64,000 bases of DNA from Elizabethkingia bruuniana (GTDB taxonomy: Bacteria > Bacteroidota > Bacteroidia > Flavobacteriales > Weeksellaceae), in NCBI RefSeq assembly GCF_002024805.1, contig NZ_CP014337.1, forward strand, positions 3,162,001 to 3,226,000. The letters run 5' to 3'. The position numbers were made by a program, and so were the translations under genes. The notes under the pieces were generated by a model. It ran no database searches. It was given only the letters and a program-made list of their open reading frames with translations, and was not told where the DNA came from. Numbering within the stretch: the first letter of the stretch is position 1; the number at the start of each line of letters is the position of its first letter. This document shows positions 53,334-61,775 of this stretch, one piece after another.

Positions 53334-53603
53334 ATGTCAAAAAATCTATCCAAGAAATTATCAGTAAAGAGTGTTTTATCAATTACTGCTATTCTGTGCT
53401 TCATATTTATTCTATTACCTTATAAAATGGAAGCAAAAGGATTCGGAACAGATACTGAATATGGCGAATGCCAATGGACGGGTGGTTGTGGAGAAAGCTC
53501 AAGCGGCACAAGAGTAGTAACTGAAAAGTTCAAAGTTTTTTGGATTACAGTAAGTAAAGAAAGTTATGTACAAAGTTGTACACCAACTAATTCTCCATGT
53601 TAA
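53334..53603 (+). CDS. Small secreted Cys-containing peptide
   Basis: 89 residues. A long N-terminal signal region (VKSVLSITAILCFIFILLPY) ends near KMEAKG, leaving a mature peptide of about 55 residues with four cysteines (in YGECQWTGGCGES and SCTPTNSPC), Gly/Ser-rich in the middle. Unknown family. Four Cys suggests two disulfides outside the cytoplasm. Its stop overlaps the start of the next gene by 7 bp, so both are coupled. It could be a secreted effector or bacteriocin-like peptide, or just a small exported factor; neither is shown. Confidence 0.6.
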   Translation: MSKNLSKKLSVKSVLSITAILCFIFILLPYKMEAKGFGTDTEYGECQWTGGCGESSSGTRVVTEKFKVFWITVSKESYVQSCTPTNSPC

Positions 53604-54463
53604 ATATATTTTATAAACATATTTATTTTCAAAAGAATGTTGTAATAGCAGCACTCTTATTTTCCTTTATACAATTATTTGGTCAGCATTACATTCATTT
53701 TAAAGAAATTGATTCTAATCTTCCGGTAAAATACTGTGAAGTAAAAATTGATAATCATTCTTTTTTTTCAGATTCTTTGGGCAGACTCAATATGAGAATA
53801 TCAAAATCTTTTGAAGTTATCGACAACAGATATCAGAGTATGTCAGTAAGAGCTATTTCAAAAGACTCAGTTATTATTTTACACCCCAAAGAATATATAA
53901 TACCGGAAGTTATAATTTCTTCATTAAAAACTTTAAATTTTGAAGACAGAACCAGAAGAAGTTCTATCTATAATCTTTCCACAGGCTACAATTATGGAAA
54001 AGTATTAAAAGGGAATTTTCAAAAGAATGCTCAGCTAAAATCGGTCACGTTGTATCCTAAAGGAAAAATAACAAATCTATATTATATAAAACTAGATTTT
54101 TATGATTTTAGTAATGGCACCAAACTAATCCTAAAGGAAAAATTAAACAGGGATAATGTTATTATACCTCTTTCAGATTTATCAGTTCAAAAAGGGAAAC
54201 TTTATATTGATTTAAAAAGATTCAATATCAAATTAAAAGATCCTATTTTTTTTGTCAGTATGCGGATAATTGCCGATATCGGAACTTATCAGAGCGAAAA
54301 TATAAATGACATAATAATGTCTTTGTATGCCTCAAAGGCTAAAGAAGACATCTATATTGGCGGCTACAACAGTCCTACTGAAGAAATATGGAACAAACAA
54401 AATATTCTCTCTTCAGATCCAATAGCTATAAGCTTCAATATATTGCAACCTTATGATAATTAG
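53597..54463 (+). CDS. Hypothetical exported protein with carboxypeptidase-regulatory-like domain
   Basis: 288 residues. An N-terminal hydrophobic segment (NVVIAALLFSFIQLFGQ) works as a signal peptide. Then a region resembling a CarboxypepD_reg/CNA-B-like domain (HFKEIDSNLPVKYCEVKID, FSDSLGRLNMRIS, IILHPKEYIIPEVIIS), which is frequent in Bacteroidota outer-membrane-linked proteins. The C-terminal 180 residues are beta-rich without family. AT-rich, overlapping the small peptide gene, and probably functionally linked to it. Confidence 0.6.
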   Translation: MLNIFYKHIYFQKNVVIAALLFSFIQLFGQHYIHFKEIDSNLPVKYCEVKIDNHSFFSDSLGRLNMRISKSFEVIDNRYQSMSVRAISKDSVIILHPKEYIIPEVIISSLKTLNFEDRTRRSSIYNLSTGYNYGKVLKGNFQKNAQLKSVTLYPKGKITNLYYIKLDFYDFSNGTKLILKEKLNRDNVIIPLSDLSVQKGKLYIDLKRFNIKLKDPIFFVSMRIIADIGTYQSENINDIIMSLYASKAKEDIYIGGYNSPTEEIWNKQNILSSDPIAISFNILQPYDN

Positions 54464-54469
54464 AAGTTC

Positions 54470-54712
54470 TTACAGCAACCCTTTTTTCTTTTTTTGTCTT
54501 AAGACATATAGATAAAGGCTTTCCACTTTGGTTCTGGCCCATGGAGTTCTGCGGAGAAACTTTAAAGAGGAACCGATACTCGGATCATGAGTGAAACAGC
54601 GGATATTAATTTGATTTCCCAGCTCTTCAAAACCTTGATAATAGTCTACCAATTCTTCCAGAATATCGACTAGTTTTTTTCCATGTAAAGGATCTTTAGA
54701 TTGCTGTTCCAT
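54470..54712 (-). CDS. VF530 family DNA-binding protein
   Basis: 80 residues from the ATG at 54712. VF530/DUF2132 signature: KDPLHGKKLVDILEELVDYY, CFTHDPSIGSSLKFLRRTPW, ARTKVESLYL. These proteins are small and basic and structures suggest nucleic-acid binding; the role is not established. A longer frame to 54802 adds 30 hydrophobic residues that run through the FKBP terminator and is rejected. It ends 6 bp from the preceding convergent gene. Confidence 0.88.
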   Translation of the reverse strand: MEQQSKDPLHGKKLVDILEELVDYYQGFEELGNQINIRCFTHDPSIGSSLKFLRRTPWARTKVESLYLYVLRQKKKKGLL

Positions 54713-54782
54713 CTTTTTTTGGCAAAAATAGGAAAATAAAAATTCCTGATATGCTAATGCAAACAGGAAACCGTCTTTGATT

Positions 54783-54815
54783 AAAATAAAAATGCCCGGC
54801 AAAAAGCCGGGCCTT
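54783..54815 (-). terminator. Terminator of the SlyD-like FKBP gene
   Basis: GCCCGGC / GCCGGGC stem (54794-54800 and 54806-54812) with five-base loop and T-rich tail on the minus strand. It begins 10 bp after the stop codon. Confidence 0.85.
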
Positions 54816-54821
54816 TATTTT

Positions 54822-55322
54822 TTAGTGACCTTCTGTACCGTCAACACCATGAGCGTGACCGTGAGAAAGTTCTTCTTCTGTAGCAGGACGAGTTGATAAA
54901 ACTTCAACATCGAAGTTCAACGTTTTACCAGCCATTGGATGGTTAAGATCTGCGATTACAACCTCCGGAGTAACCTCTACAACGATAGCCTGGAAGTTAT
55001 TTCCCTGGTTATCAGATAAAGGAAGCATAGCACCTACTGGCGGCATACCAGACTCTTTGAACATATCTACTGGTAATTGAGCCAATGCATTAGGATCTTT
55101 TTCACCATAAGCTTCCTCAGGAGCAATTGTGAAAGAAGTTTTATCACCTACTGTAAGACCTTTGATGTTTTCCTCAAATTTAGGAATCATCATTCCAACA
55201 CCATATAAAAATGTTAAAGGGTTCTCACTTGTTGTTTGCTCAACAAAAGTTTTCTCACCGTTTTCTTCAATTGTATGAAGTGTGTAGTTTAAAGCAACTA
55301 CATGATTGTTGTCTATTGTCAT
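54822..55322 (-). CDS. FKBP-type peptidyl-prolyl isomerase, SlyD-like
   Basis: 166 residues. FKBP core in two parts (FLYGVGMMIPKFEENIKGL, VGDKTSFTIAPEEAYGEKD) separated by the insert-in-flap (IF) chaperone domain (PVDMFKESGMPPVGAML to IADLNHPMAGKTLNFDVEVL), then a short His-containing tail (SHGHAHGVDGTEGH) that could bind nickel as in E. coli SlyD. Cytoplasmic folding factor. Promoter -7 at 55392. Confidence 0.92.
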   Translation of the reverse strand: MTIDNNHVVALNYTLHTIEENGEKTFVEQTTSENPLTFLYGVGMMIPKFEENIKGLTVGDKTSFTIAPEEAYGEKDPNALAQLPVDMFKESGMPPVGAMLPLSDNQGNNFQAIVVEVTPEVVIADLNHPMAGKTLNFDVEVLSTRPATEEELSHGHAHGVDGTEGH

Positions 55323-55391
55323 GTTCTTTCTTTATAGGGATTTCCCCCTGTTATTGTATTTATAATAGCATTTTATTGCTATCGTTATATG

Positions 55392-55399
55392 CAAAGATA
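55392..55399 (-). promoter_or_regulatory. Promoter -7 of the SlyD-like gene
   Basis: TATCTTTG on the minus strand, full match to TAnnTTTG, 70 bp before the ATG at 55322. Confidence 0.5.
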
Positions 55400-55444
55400 A
55401 TATTTTGATTTAAATGTCATCTGAAATAAAGATATGCTCAGCCT

Positions 55445-56473
55445 TTATACTTTTCTGGCTTTTGCCAGAAGTGGTATAGAGATTAACCCCATAGATAACA
55501 TAATAAATAGTTGAAGTGTATGCGACAAAAAAGCATAGCTTAGACCTACTTCGGCTCCAGCCTCAGGATCTTTTCCCCAAGCCAGAAAGAGTCCCATTAC
55601 GCCTAACTTCAGTGCTAAATGATAAGCTCCAATACCCCCTGAGGCCGGCACCATCATTCCTAATGTTCCTACTGTGATCAGGAAAAAACCATCGGCAAAT
55701 CCAAAAGAAGAAGTTTCGGGTAAGGCAAAGCATATTAAATAAGCAGCAAAATAGTAACAAGTCCAAATCCCTGCTGAATACAGAAAAAACTTTGGCTTAT
55801 TTTTTATCTGAACTATGGATTTCAAACCATCTACAAGCCCTTTTCCAAAGTTTACAACCTTAGCATATATCGAAGTTTGCTGCAGCTTTTTACGAAAAGC
55901 AATAAACAGTACAGCTCCTAATCCTATGCAACCTACTATTAACCATTTCCATGGAAAACCTTGTTCTTGTTGTGGTGTGTTCTCTTTCTGCTTTGTCAGA
56001 TAATTATAGAAAGATATCAGTGCTTCATATTTAAAAACTGCAGTAAGCAGCAAAAATAACATCATAAAGAACAGATCTACTACCCTTTCCAGGATAATGG
56101 TTCCAAAAGATTTATCTACCGGAACTTTTTCCACACCATATAAAGCTGTTGCTCTCGCTACTTCTCCGCTTCGGGGAATAGTAAGATTCATTAAATAGCC
56201 AAAAGACAATGTCCAAAGCGCGTTGGAATTGGATATTTTGTAGCCCATAGGTTCCAGAAACATATTCCAGCGTATTGCACGAATCCAGTATGCCATAATC
56301 CCGAAGACAAATGCTGCAAAAATCCAGAAATAATTGGCTTTAACAAAAGCTTCTTTGATTTTTGAAAAATTAAGTCCTCTTGTAGCCAGCCACATAAAAA
56401 AAACAGCAAACACTAAAGATATTCCAATAGTAAGGGCTGTCTTTAGTGTATTATTTTTTTTAGCCTCTGCCAT
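55445..56473 (-). CDS. Flippase-like (lysylphosphatidylglycerol synthase TM region) membrane protein
   Basis: 342 residues, about eight transmembrane helices. It belongs to UPF0104/LPG synthase TM domain: FAAFVFGIMAYWIRAIRWN, PRSGEVARATALYGVEKVP, RVVDLFFMMLFLLLTAVF, and PASGGIGAYHLALKLGVMG. The soluble aminoacyl-transfer domain of MprF is absent, so a lipid-flipping or related membrane role is more likely than lysine transfer. It starts 3 bp after panD's stop and is cotranscribed with it. Confidence 0.88.
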   Translation of the reverse strand: MAEAKKNNTLKTALTIGISLVFAVFFMWLATRGLNFSKIKEAFVKANYFWIFAAFVFGIMAYWIRAIRWNMFLEPMGYKISNSNALWTLSFGYLMNLTIPRSGEVARATALYGVEKVPVDKSFGTIILERVVDLFFMMLFLLLTAVFKYEALISFYNYLTKQKENTPQQEQGFPWKWLIVGCIGLGAVLFIAFRKKLQQTSIYAKVVNFGKGLVDGLKSIVQIKNKPKFFLYSAGIWTCYYFAAYLICFALPETSSFGFADGFFLITVGTLGMMVPASGGIGAYHLALKLGVMGLFLAWGKDPEAGAEVGLSYAFLSHTLQLFIMLSMGLISIPLLAKARKV

Positions 56474-56476
56474 TTA

Positions 56477-56827
56477 TTAAGTTAACAGGTTAGTTTCTTC
56501 GTTCGGGAAAACTATTTTGGGCTGGAATGTTTGGGCTTCTTCCGGAGTCATCTGTGCATAAGCAATAATAATGATGATATCTCCTTTGTGTACTTTACGT
56601 GCTGCAGGTCCGTTCAGACAGATTTCTCCTGAATTCCTCTTTCCTTTTATCACGTAAGTATCGAATCTTTCTCCGTTATTCACGTTTACAATATATACTC
56701 TTTCTCCCACAACAAGTCCTGCTGCATCGATAAGATCTTCATCTATAGTAATACTACCTATATAATTAAGATCTGATTCAGTTACTTTAACTCTGTGAAT
56801 TTTGGATTTAAAAACTTCTATTAGCAT
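56477..56827 (-). CDS. panD: Aspartate 1-decarboxylase
   Basis: 116 residues. Pyruvoyl enzyme that turns aspartate into beta-alanine for pantothenate and CoA. The self-cleavage site is G24-S25 in YIGSITID, leaving a new pyruvoyl N-terminus at S25. Further conserved are [20 protein letters not shown] and [12 protein letters not shown]. Promoter lies immediately before the ATG, so the mRNA is nearly leaderless. No panB or panC is in the window. Confidence 0.96.
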   Translation of the reverse strand: MLIEVFKSKIHRVKVTESDLNYIGSITIDEDLIDAAGLVVGERVYIVNVNNGERFDTYVIKGKRNSGEICLNGPAARKVHKGDIIIIIAYAQMTPEEAQTFQPKIVFPNEETNLLT

Positions 56828-56831
56828 AATG

Positions 56832-56862
56832 CAAATTTACTGGTTTCCGGCGAAAGCCAAAA
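56832..56862 (-). promoter_or_regulatory. panD promoter, very close to the start codon
   Basis: On the minus strand TTTTG (56858-56862), an 18-bp spacer, then TAAATTTG (56832-56839), a full match to the Bacteroidota pattern. Only 4 bp separate the -7 element from the ATG at 56827, so transcription should begin at or next to the start codon. Confidence 0.65.
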
Positions 56863-57162
56863 GAATTCTTCAAACTATGCATATTAAAAAAAAGAAACGT
56901 CAAAGGTATTATGACTAGTGCTAACCTACATATAATGAGCCTTTTTCATAAAAATCATTAAATAAACCCCTATAAACACTTAAAATTTAAAATATGATAA
57001 TTCAAAGCAAAATATTAACAATTCTTTAAAAATACGTTGTCATGGACTTTTGGCACACTTTTAGTTACCCGTAAAGCAGCATTTTAGTAAAAACATGCAT
57101 TATTAAATTTCAACCCTTTGAGAAGTATTAGCATGCTTTTATTAAAAAAAAACACTAATTAT
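56863..57162. other. Intergenic region between panD and HU
   Basis: The 400-bp gap holds the panD promoter at the left, the HU promoter at the right, and a possible sigma-54-like element at 57050. The rest is AT-rich with no frame or stable hairpin that I can support. Confidence 0.5.
57050..57065 (+). promoter_or_regulatory. Possible sigma-54-like element
   Basis: TTGGCAC at 57050-57056 with GG-N10-GT spacing; the -24 half matches well, the -12 half (TTAGT) does not. It is similar to the element before groES. It may drive HU or an unannotated small RNA. Weak. Confidence 0.25.
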
Positions 57163-57192
57163 TTGCATGAGACAAAATTTGTGTTATATTTG
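57163..57192 (+). promoter_or_regulatory. HU promoter
   Basis: TTG (57163-57165), 19-bp spacer, TATATTTG (57185-57192): a complete Bacteroidota promoter match, 35 bp before the HU ATG. Confidence 0.75.
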
Positions 57193-57227
57193 CTATTAGT
57201 TAAATTAAACTTTAAATATTATTTACT

Positions 57228-57515
57228 ATGAACAAGTCTGAATTAATCGACGCAATTGCAAAGGATGCTGATATCACTAAAGTAGCAGCTAAGAAAGCAT
57301 TAGAATCTTTCATCTCTAATGTATCTTCTACATTGAAGAAAAAAGATGGTAAAGTATCTTTAGTAGGTTTCGGAACTTTCTCCGTAGCTGAAAGAGCTGC
57401 TAGACAAGGTATCAACCCTTCAACAAAGAAACCAATTAAAATCGCTGCTAAAAAAGTAGCTAAATTTAAAGCTGGTTCTGAGTTAGCAGAATCTGTAAAC
57501 GGTAAAAAGAAATAA
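57228..57515 (+). CDS. HU family DNA-binding protein
   Basis: 95 residues. Histone-like dimer that bends and compacts DNA. Helical N-terminus (NKSELIDAIAKDADITKVA), then the beta arm region beginning KVSLVGFGTFSVAERAARQG with the conserved NPSTKKPIKI tip and VAKFKAGSELAESVN end. Standard length. Own promoter and terminator, so monocistronic; codon choice suggests high expression. Confidence 0.96.
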   Translation: MNKSELIDAIAKDADITKVAAKKALESFISNVSSTLKKKDGKVSLVGFGTFSVAERAARQGINPSTKKPIKIAAKKVAKFKAGSELAESVNGKKK

Positions 57516-57537
57516 TACTAGTTTCTTAAAAGAAATT

Positions 57538-57566
57538 AAGCTGCCCAATTGGGCAGCTTTTTTTTA
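57538..57566 (+). terminator. HU terminator
   Basis: Perfect palindrome AAGCTGCCCAA / TTGGGCAGCTT followed by eight T. Could work in both directions for the convergent pdxH gene. Confidence 0.9.
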
Positions 57567-57581
57567 TTATATTTTTATATT

Positions 57582-58226
57582 CTATGGCGCCAGGCGATCT
57601 GTTTTCCAACTTCCATCTTCTGTTTTGGTATAAACAATTCGGTCGTGTAATCTGTTAGGTCTCCCCTGCCAGAATTCTATTTCATAAGGCTTAGCAATAT
57701 AACCTCCCCAATGTGCAGGTCTTTCTACTTCTTTATTTTCGAAGAACTTCTCCGTTTCTGTTAGCTTTTCTTCCAGAAAGCTCCTGTCCGGAATAACGCT
57801 GCTTTGTGGTGATACAACAGCTCCTATTTGGCTGCCACGGGGGCGTGAATGGAAATAAGTATCGGAATCCTGTGCTGATGTTTTTATCATTTCCGCTTTA
57901 ATAGTTACCTGACGCTCCAAAGTGGACCAGAAAAAGTGAAGGCAAGCTTTAGGATTATGTGCTATAGCTGTTCCTTTGTAGCTATTATAATTGGTAAAAA
58001 ATACAAAACCTTCTTCAGAGTATTCTTTTAACAAAACAATTCTGGTTCTTGGGCAACCGTCTTCATCTACCGTAGAGACATCCATTGCATTGGCCTCTAC
58101 AACACTTGTATCTTCCTCCGCGGCTTTCAACCATATTTTGAACATTTCAAAAGGCGACTGTTCGATTTGACTTTCAAGCAATTCTGCTTTTTCATAAACT
58201 TTTCTTCTGTCGTGTAGGTTTTCCAT
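57582..58226 (-). CDS. pdxH: Pyridoxamine 5'-phosphate oxidase
   Basis: 214 residues. FMN-dependent oxidase that makes pyridoxal 5'-phosphate from PNP or PMP. Conserved blocks: PRTRIVLLKEYSEEGFVFFT, NYNSYKGTAIAHNPKACLHF, FWSTLERQVTIKAE, SRPRGSQIGAVVSPQSSVI, and C-terminal EIEFWQGRPNRLHDRIVY with LAP at the end. Full length. Divergent from YqgE/AlgH with 22 bp between starts. Confidence 0.96.
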   Translation of the reverse strand: MENLHDRRKVYEKAELLESQIEQSPFEMFKIWLKAAEEDTSVVEANAMDVSTVDEDGCPRTRIVLLKEYSEEGFVFFTNYNSYKGTAIAHNPKACLHFFWSTLERQVTIKAEMIKTSAQDSDTYFHSRPRGSQIGAVVSPQSSVIPDRSFLEEKLTETEKFFENKEVERPAHWGGYIAKPYEIEFWQGRPNRLHDRIVYTKTEDGSWKTDRLAP

Positions 58227-58248
58227 CGAAAAAATATTATTTTTGAGT

Positions 58249-58797
58249 ATGAATAACTCCTACAAAGGTAAGATTTTAATCTCCACGCCTGATATTTCCG
58301 GAGATATATTTTCCCGCTCTGTTGTCCTCATTATCGAACACAACGAATCAGGAGCCTTTGGCCTTATCCTTAATAAGAAAAATAATTTCCTGAGTAAACG
58401 CTTCAATAAAATAATGCAAAATGATATTGAGGTGTACGAAGGCGGACCTATATCTCAGGATAAAATATTCTTTATTATTCATGGAGAAAGAGCTACTTCT
58501 GTAAATTCTGAAATCAACGAAGACTACTACCTTACAGACAATGTTGAAGAGGTAATAGAGCTTATTGTAAAACAGGAACTGGAAACAAAAGATATCAAAA
58601 TATTTTCCGGCTATTCAGGGTGGTCTCCCCAGCAGCTGGAAGGTGAGGTAAAAAATAAAATGTGGACAGTTATAGAAGTTATTAATTTGGATTACACAGA
58701 ATCCAATGACCAGAACTTGTGGAAAAAAATAATGCAGGGATTAGGCGGAGAGTTTTTGTTATGGGCTAATGCGCCTGAAGATATTTCTCAGAACTAA
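58249..58797 (+). CDS. YqgE/AlgH family protein
   Basis: 182 residues from the ATG at 58249; a TTG two codons before is part of a promoter-like sequence. Family blocks: GKILISTPDISGDIFSRSVV, EHNESGAFGLILNKK, YEGGPISQDKIFFIIH, IKIFSGYSGWSPQQLEGEV. Widely conserved, cytoplasmic, exact role unknown; first linked to alginate regulation in Pseudomonas. Confidence 0.93.
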   Translation: MNNSYKGKILISTPDISGDIFSRSVVLIIEHNESGAFGLILNKKNNFLSKRFNKIMQNDIEVYEGGPISQDKIFFIIHGERATSVNSEINEDYYLTDNVEEVIELIVKQELETKDIKIFSGYSGWSPQQLEGEVKNKMWTVIEVINLDYTESNDQNLWKKIMQGLGGEFLLWANAPEDISQN

Positions 58798-58836
58798 CCG
58801 GAAGTTCATCATTTATAAATAACAATCAGAACTATT

Positions 58837-59247
58837 TTGAAACGAATTTATTTCAACAATGCGCTTAGCATTTTCAATATTACCAGTATCATTATTGGCG
58901 TAACCGCTGTTATCGGACTTAATTTTGTAAAAAACATATCTTATGAACAGCTCTACTGGTACAAGATGGCTGCGTATGCATTTATTGTCGTTGTATTTGG
59001 AAAAACCATTGTCCAGAATCTGATTCTGAAAAACTTTGTAGGCTGGAACAGCAAAACCCTTCAGATAAAAATTAATACCCGAAAGAATACGCTGATATAC
59101 TTTAATGAAGTAAGTAAGTATTCCCTTACCCATAAGATTCTGAACATTAAAACAACATCCCAGGATTATTCTTTTGACTTAAAAAATTACCGGGACCGTG
59201 ATGCTCAAAAAATCTTACGGATACTGAAAAAGTTTGTGAAAGCTTAG
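58837..59247 (+). CDS. Hypothetical membrane protein
   Basis: 136 residues from a TTG start; no ATG fits and the two transmembrane helices begin shortly after (SIFNITSIIIGVTAVIGL and WYKMAAYAFIVVVFGK). The cytoplasmic C-terminal half (LQIKINTRKNTLIYFNEVSK, FDLKNYRDRDAQKILRILKK) looks like a PH-like small domain. Not recognised as a named family. It follows AlgH by 39 bp and overlaps the convergent aminotransferase-like gene by 4 bp. Confidence 0.65.
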   Translation: MKRIYFNNALSIFNITSIIIGVTAVIGLNFVKNISYEQLYWYKMAAYAFIVVVFGKTIVQNLILKNFVGWNSKTLQIKINTRKNTLIYFNEVSKYSLTHKILNIKTTSQDYSFDLKNYRDRDAQKILRILKKFVKA

Positions 59248-60047
59248 TTAAAACTATTTTGCCATTCCTCTAATAGGCCTGCAAATTTCGCTTTAGAAAA
59301 CTCTTTATTTCTAATTTTTGTTACGTGGTGTATTCCACTCGTTTCAGAAATCATCAGGACTTCATCTGCTTTCTGAGTTTCAAAGGCAATAATCTCGGCT
59401 TCTTCCAGAAGAGCCAGTCCCTTTTTATCCAGAAAGGTTACAAATGATTCCAGCAACGGAGAGATATAAGCACCTTCAGTATGTTTTGGAACACGCAGTG
59501 TATTATCCGTCAATAACAAGATATTTCCCTGCGAAGTTCTCGCAATTCTTTTGTCAGGATTCAGTAATATAACATCATCCAGATCATTTTCGGAAGCATA
59601 GATTCCTGCATATATATTTTCCGGAGAATGCACATGGATATTGTTCAGAAGATTTGTATTAACATTAATCTCCTTTATAAGATCCATTTCATAGTCTTTA
59701 GCACTTGCTAAAACATCTTCTGTTTCCTCTGCCTCAAAATAATATTCTACTTCATTCTTTGCCAGATTAAGACCATTATTGCCTCTGTAAGCAAAGAATC
59801 GGACAATAGCATTCTTTGTTCCTTTATCAATTACTTCTTCCTGAAACAATTGTTTAAAAAACTCCAATGTATAAGACTGCGGAATATTCAATCGAAGCTT
59901 ACGCATAGAAGCCATAAGATAGAAATAGCATTCTTCTGCCAAAATAAGCTCATTATTTCTGATATAAAAAGAAACCCATACTCCGTCACCGAACAAAAAA
60001 GCCCGGTTAGCCGGGTCTTTTTGTATATTTTGAAAATTCTTAATCAT
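59244..60047 (-). CDS. Aminotransferase class IV homologue lacking the catalytic lysine
   Basis: 267 residues with the class IV (PabC/IlvE-like) fold: FGDGVWVSFYIRNNELILAE near the start and DLDDVILLNPDKRIARTSQG with GNILLL in the second half. Aligned by eye with E. coli PabC, the PLP Schiff-base lysine falls on I137 and the nearby conserved Glu on R170. Without the lysine it is unlikely to be a transaminase or lyase. The START-like gene precedes it by 6 bp, so the two are cotranscribed. Confidence 0.8.
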   Translation of the reverse strand: MIKNFQNIQKDPANRAFLFGDGVWVSFYIRNNELILAEECYFYLMASMRKLRLNIPQSYTLEFFKQLFQEEVIDKGTKNAIVRFFAYRGNNGLNLAKNEVEYYFEAEETEDVLASAKDYEMDLIKEINVNTNLLNNIHVHSPENIYAGIYASENDLDDVILLNPDKRIARTSQGNILLLTDNTLRVPKHTEGAYISPLLESFVTFLDKKGLALLEEAEIIAFETQKADEVLMISETSGIHHVTKIRNKEFSKAKFAGLLEEWQNSFN

Positions 60048-60053
60048 GATGTT

Positions 60054-60440
60054 TTAAGCTGCACCTAATTTTATCTGTAGATTTTCGATAAGATTATCCC
60101 AGTACTGTTGTACCTCTTCTTCATCGCCTTCATCTGCAAAATCTGTAACGTTAAGGGCAAGGTCATTGGTGATCTCATCAATAACGATAGTTAATTCAAA
60201 AAAATTCTTTGTCCCTTCATCTGCCTCCCATCTGTATCTTACAAAACTTTCTGGTTTATAACGAATCATGGTAGCTTTTTCGGGTTCCCCTCCATTCCAG
60301 CTGAAATAGAAATCATCTCCTTTTTCCACAACATCATCCGCAAACCATTCCGCCAGTCCTTCAGCACTTGCTAGATATTCATACAAGATCTCTGATTGAC
60401 AATGCATTGGATACTCAAAATGTACTTTTGTTTTCGCCAT
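60054..60440 (-). CDS. START-like domain protein
   Basis: 128 residues. Small SRPBCC/AHSA1-type fold seen across flavobacteria: VHFEYPMHCQSEILYEYLAS, AEGLAEWFADDVVEKGDDFY, FSWNGGEPEKATMIRYKPES, FVRYRWEADEGTKNFFEL. Unknown ligand, cytoplasmic. The aminotransferase-IV homologue is the next gene and a shared function is possible. Confidence 0.85.
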   Translation of the reverse strand: MAKTKVHFEYPMHCQSEILYEYLASAEGLAEWFADDVVEKGDDFYFSWNGGEPEKATMIRYKPESFVRYRWEADEGTKNFFELTIVIDEITNDLALNVTDFADEGDEEEVQQYWDNLIENLQIKLGAA

Positions 60441-60514
60441 AAATTACCAACTTTTGGTTGCGCAATATATAAATTAGTTTATACTTTAACAATAGCGGGG
60501 GAAGAAAATATCAA

Positions 60515-61690
60515 TTAATTTTCATTGAGAGCGTCTATTATGATCTTGCACCCTTTTTTTATCTCTTCATCGGTGATTATCAGAGGTGGAGTGATGCGCA
60601 TAAAATTATTTTTATAGAGTTGCCAGAATACAATAAGTCCATTTTCCATGCAACGTTTCGCTACATCCAGACAATACTCGGGAGTCCCAAGATCTACGGC
60701 CAGCATAAGCCCCATTCCGTTAATTTTTTTAATCTTCGGATGTACTAGTAATTCTCTGAAAAGCTGCTCTTTTCTATACATTTCATCCATCACACCAGAT
60801 TCCAGTACTTCGGATAAAGTAGCATGAGATGCCGCTGCAATTAATGGATTTCCACCAAATGTTGTAATGTGTCCTAGTTTTGGAGAGTGAGAGAGCGTCT
60901 GCATAACTTCAGCACTGGCCATAAACGCTCCTACAGGAACACCTCCACCCATTCCTTTACCCATTACTAAGATGTCCGGAACAATTCCGAAGTGTTCAAA
61001 AGCAAAGAGTTTTCCGGTTCTTCCAAATCCAGGCTGGATCTCGTCCAAGATAAGCAATGCACCTACTTCTTCACATCTTCTCTTTAGCTTTATAAAGAAT
61101 TCGTTTTCCGGCATAATAAATCCGGCAGCGCCCTGGATTGTTTCAACAATAACTCCTGCTGTTTTTTCTGTAATCTGCTCCAGATCTTTTTCTTCATTAA
61201 ACCCAATGAAGTTAATCATCGGAAGCAAAGGACGATACTCTCTTTTGTGTGTTTCGTTACCAGAAACACTTAGTGCACCGTGAGTATTTCCATGATAGGA
61301 ATCTTTAAAGGAAATAATTTCCTCACGTCCGGTATATCTTTTGGCTAATTTCAAAGCTCCATCAATAGCTTCCGCTCCGGAGTTTACCAAATAAGTAACT
61401 TCTAATGGCGCAGGTGTAGCATCGGCTAAAAGCTGACAAAGTGCAACAGGCTTTTCCTGTGCATATTCGCCATACACCATTACATGAAGATATTTGTCTG
61501 TTTGCTCCTTAATAGCCTGAACAATTTTCGGATGGGAATGTCCCAATGTATTGGCAGAAACTCCTGCTACAAAATCCAGGTAAGCTTTCCCGTCTTTACC
61601 ATAAATATAACTTCCTTCTGCACGCTCCACTTCAAATCCTGAAGCAAATTGTGTTGTCTGCGCCTGATATTTATAAAACTCTTGTTTCAT
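60515..61690 (-). CDS. Class III aminotransferase
   Basis: 391 residues, PLP-dependent. Blocks: YIYGKDGKAYLDFVAGVSAN, YLVNSGAEAIDGALKLAKRY, ISFKDSYHGNTHGALSVSG, LLILDEIQPGFGRTGKLFAF, and the PLP lysine in ILVMGKGMGGGVPVGAF. Related enzymes are acetylornithine or 4-aminobutyrate aminotransferases; arginine or lysine biosynthesis neighbours are absent, so substrate remains open. Full length. Confidence 0.92.
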   Translation of the reverse strand: MKQEFYKYQAQTTQFASGFEVERAEGSYIYGKDGKAYLDFVAGVSANTLGHSHPKIVQAIKEQTDKYLHVMVYGEYAQEKPVALCQLLADATPAPLEVTYLVNSGAEAIDGALKLAKRYTGREEIISFKDSYHGNTHGALSVSGNETHKREYRPLLPMINFIGFNEEKDLEQITEKTAGVIVETIQGAAGFIMPENEFFIKLKRRCEEVGALLILDEIQPGFGRTGKLFAFEHFGIVPDILVMGKGMGGGVPVGAFMASAEVMQTLSHSPKLGHITTFGGNPLIAAASHATLSEVLESGVMDEMYRKEQLFRELLVHPKIKKINGMGLMLAVDLGTPEYCLDVAKRCMENGLIVFWQLYKNNFMRITPPLIITDEEIKKGCKIIIDALNEN

Positions 61691-61775
61691 TTTAAAATTG
61701 TTGATTGATTTATTAAAAAATCAGATGATGAATAGCTCTTTTCCGTACTTCTAATTTTGTACTTCGTAAGTAAGA

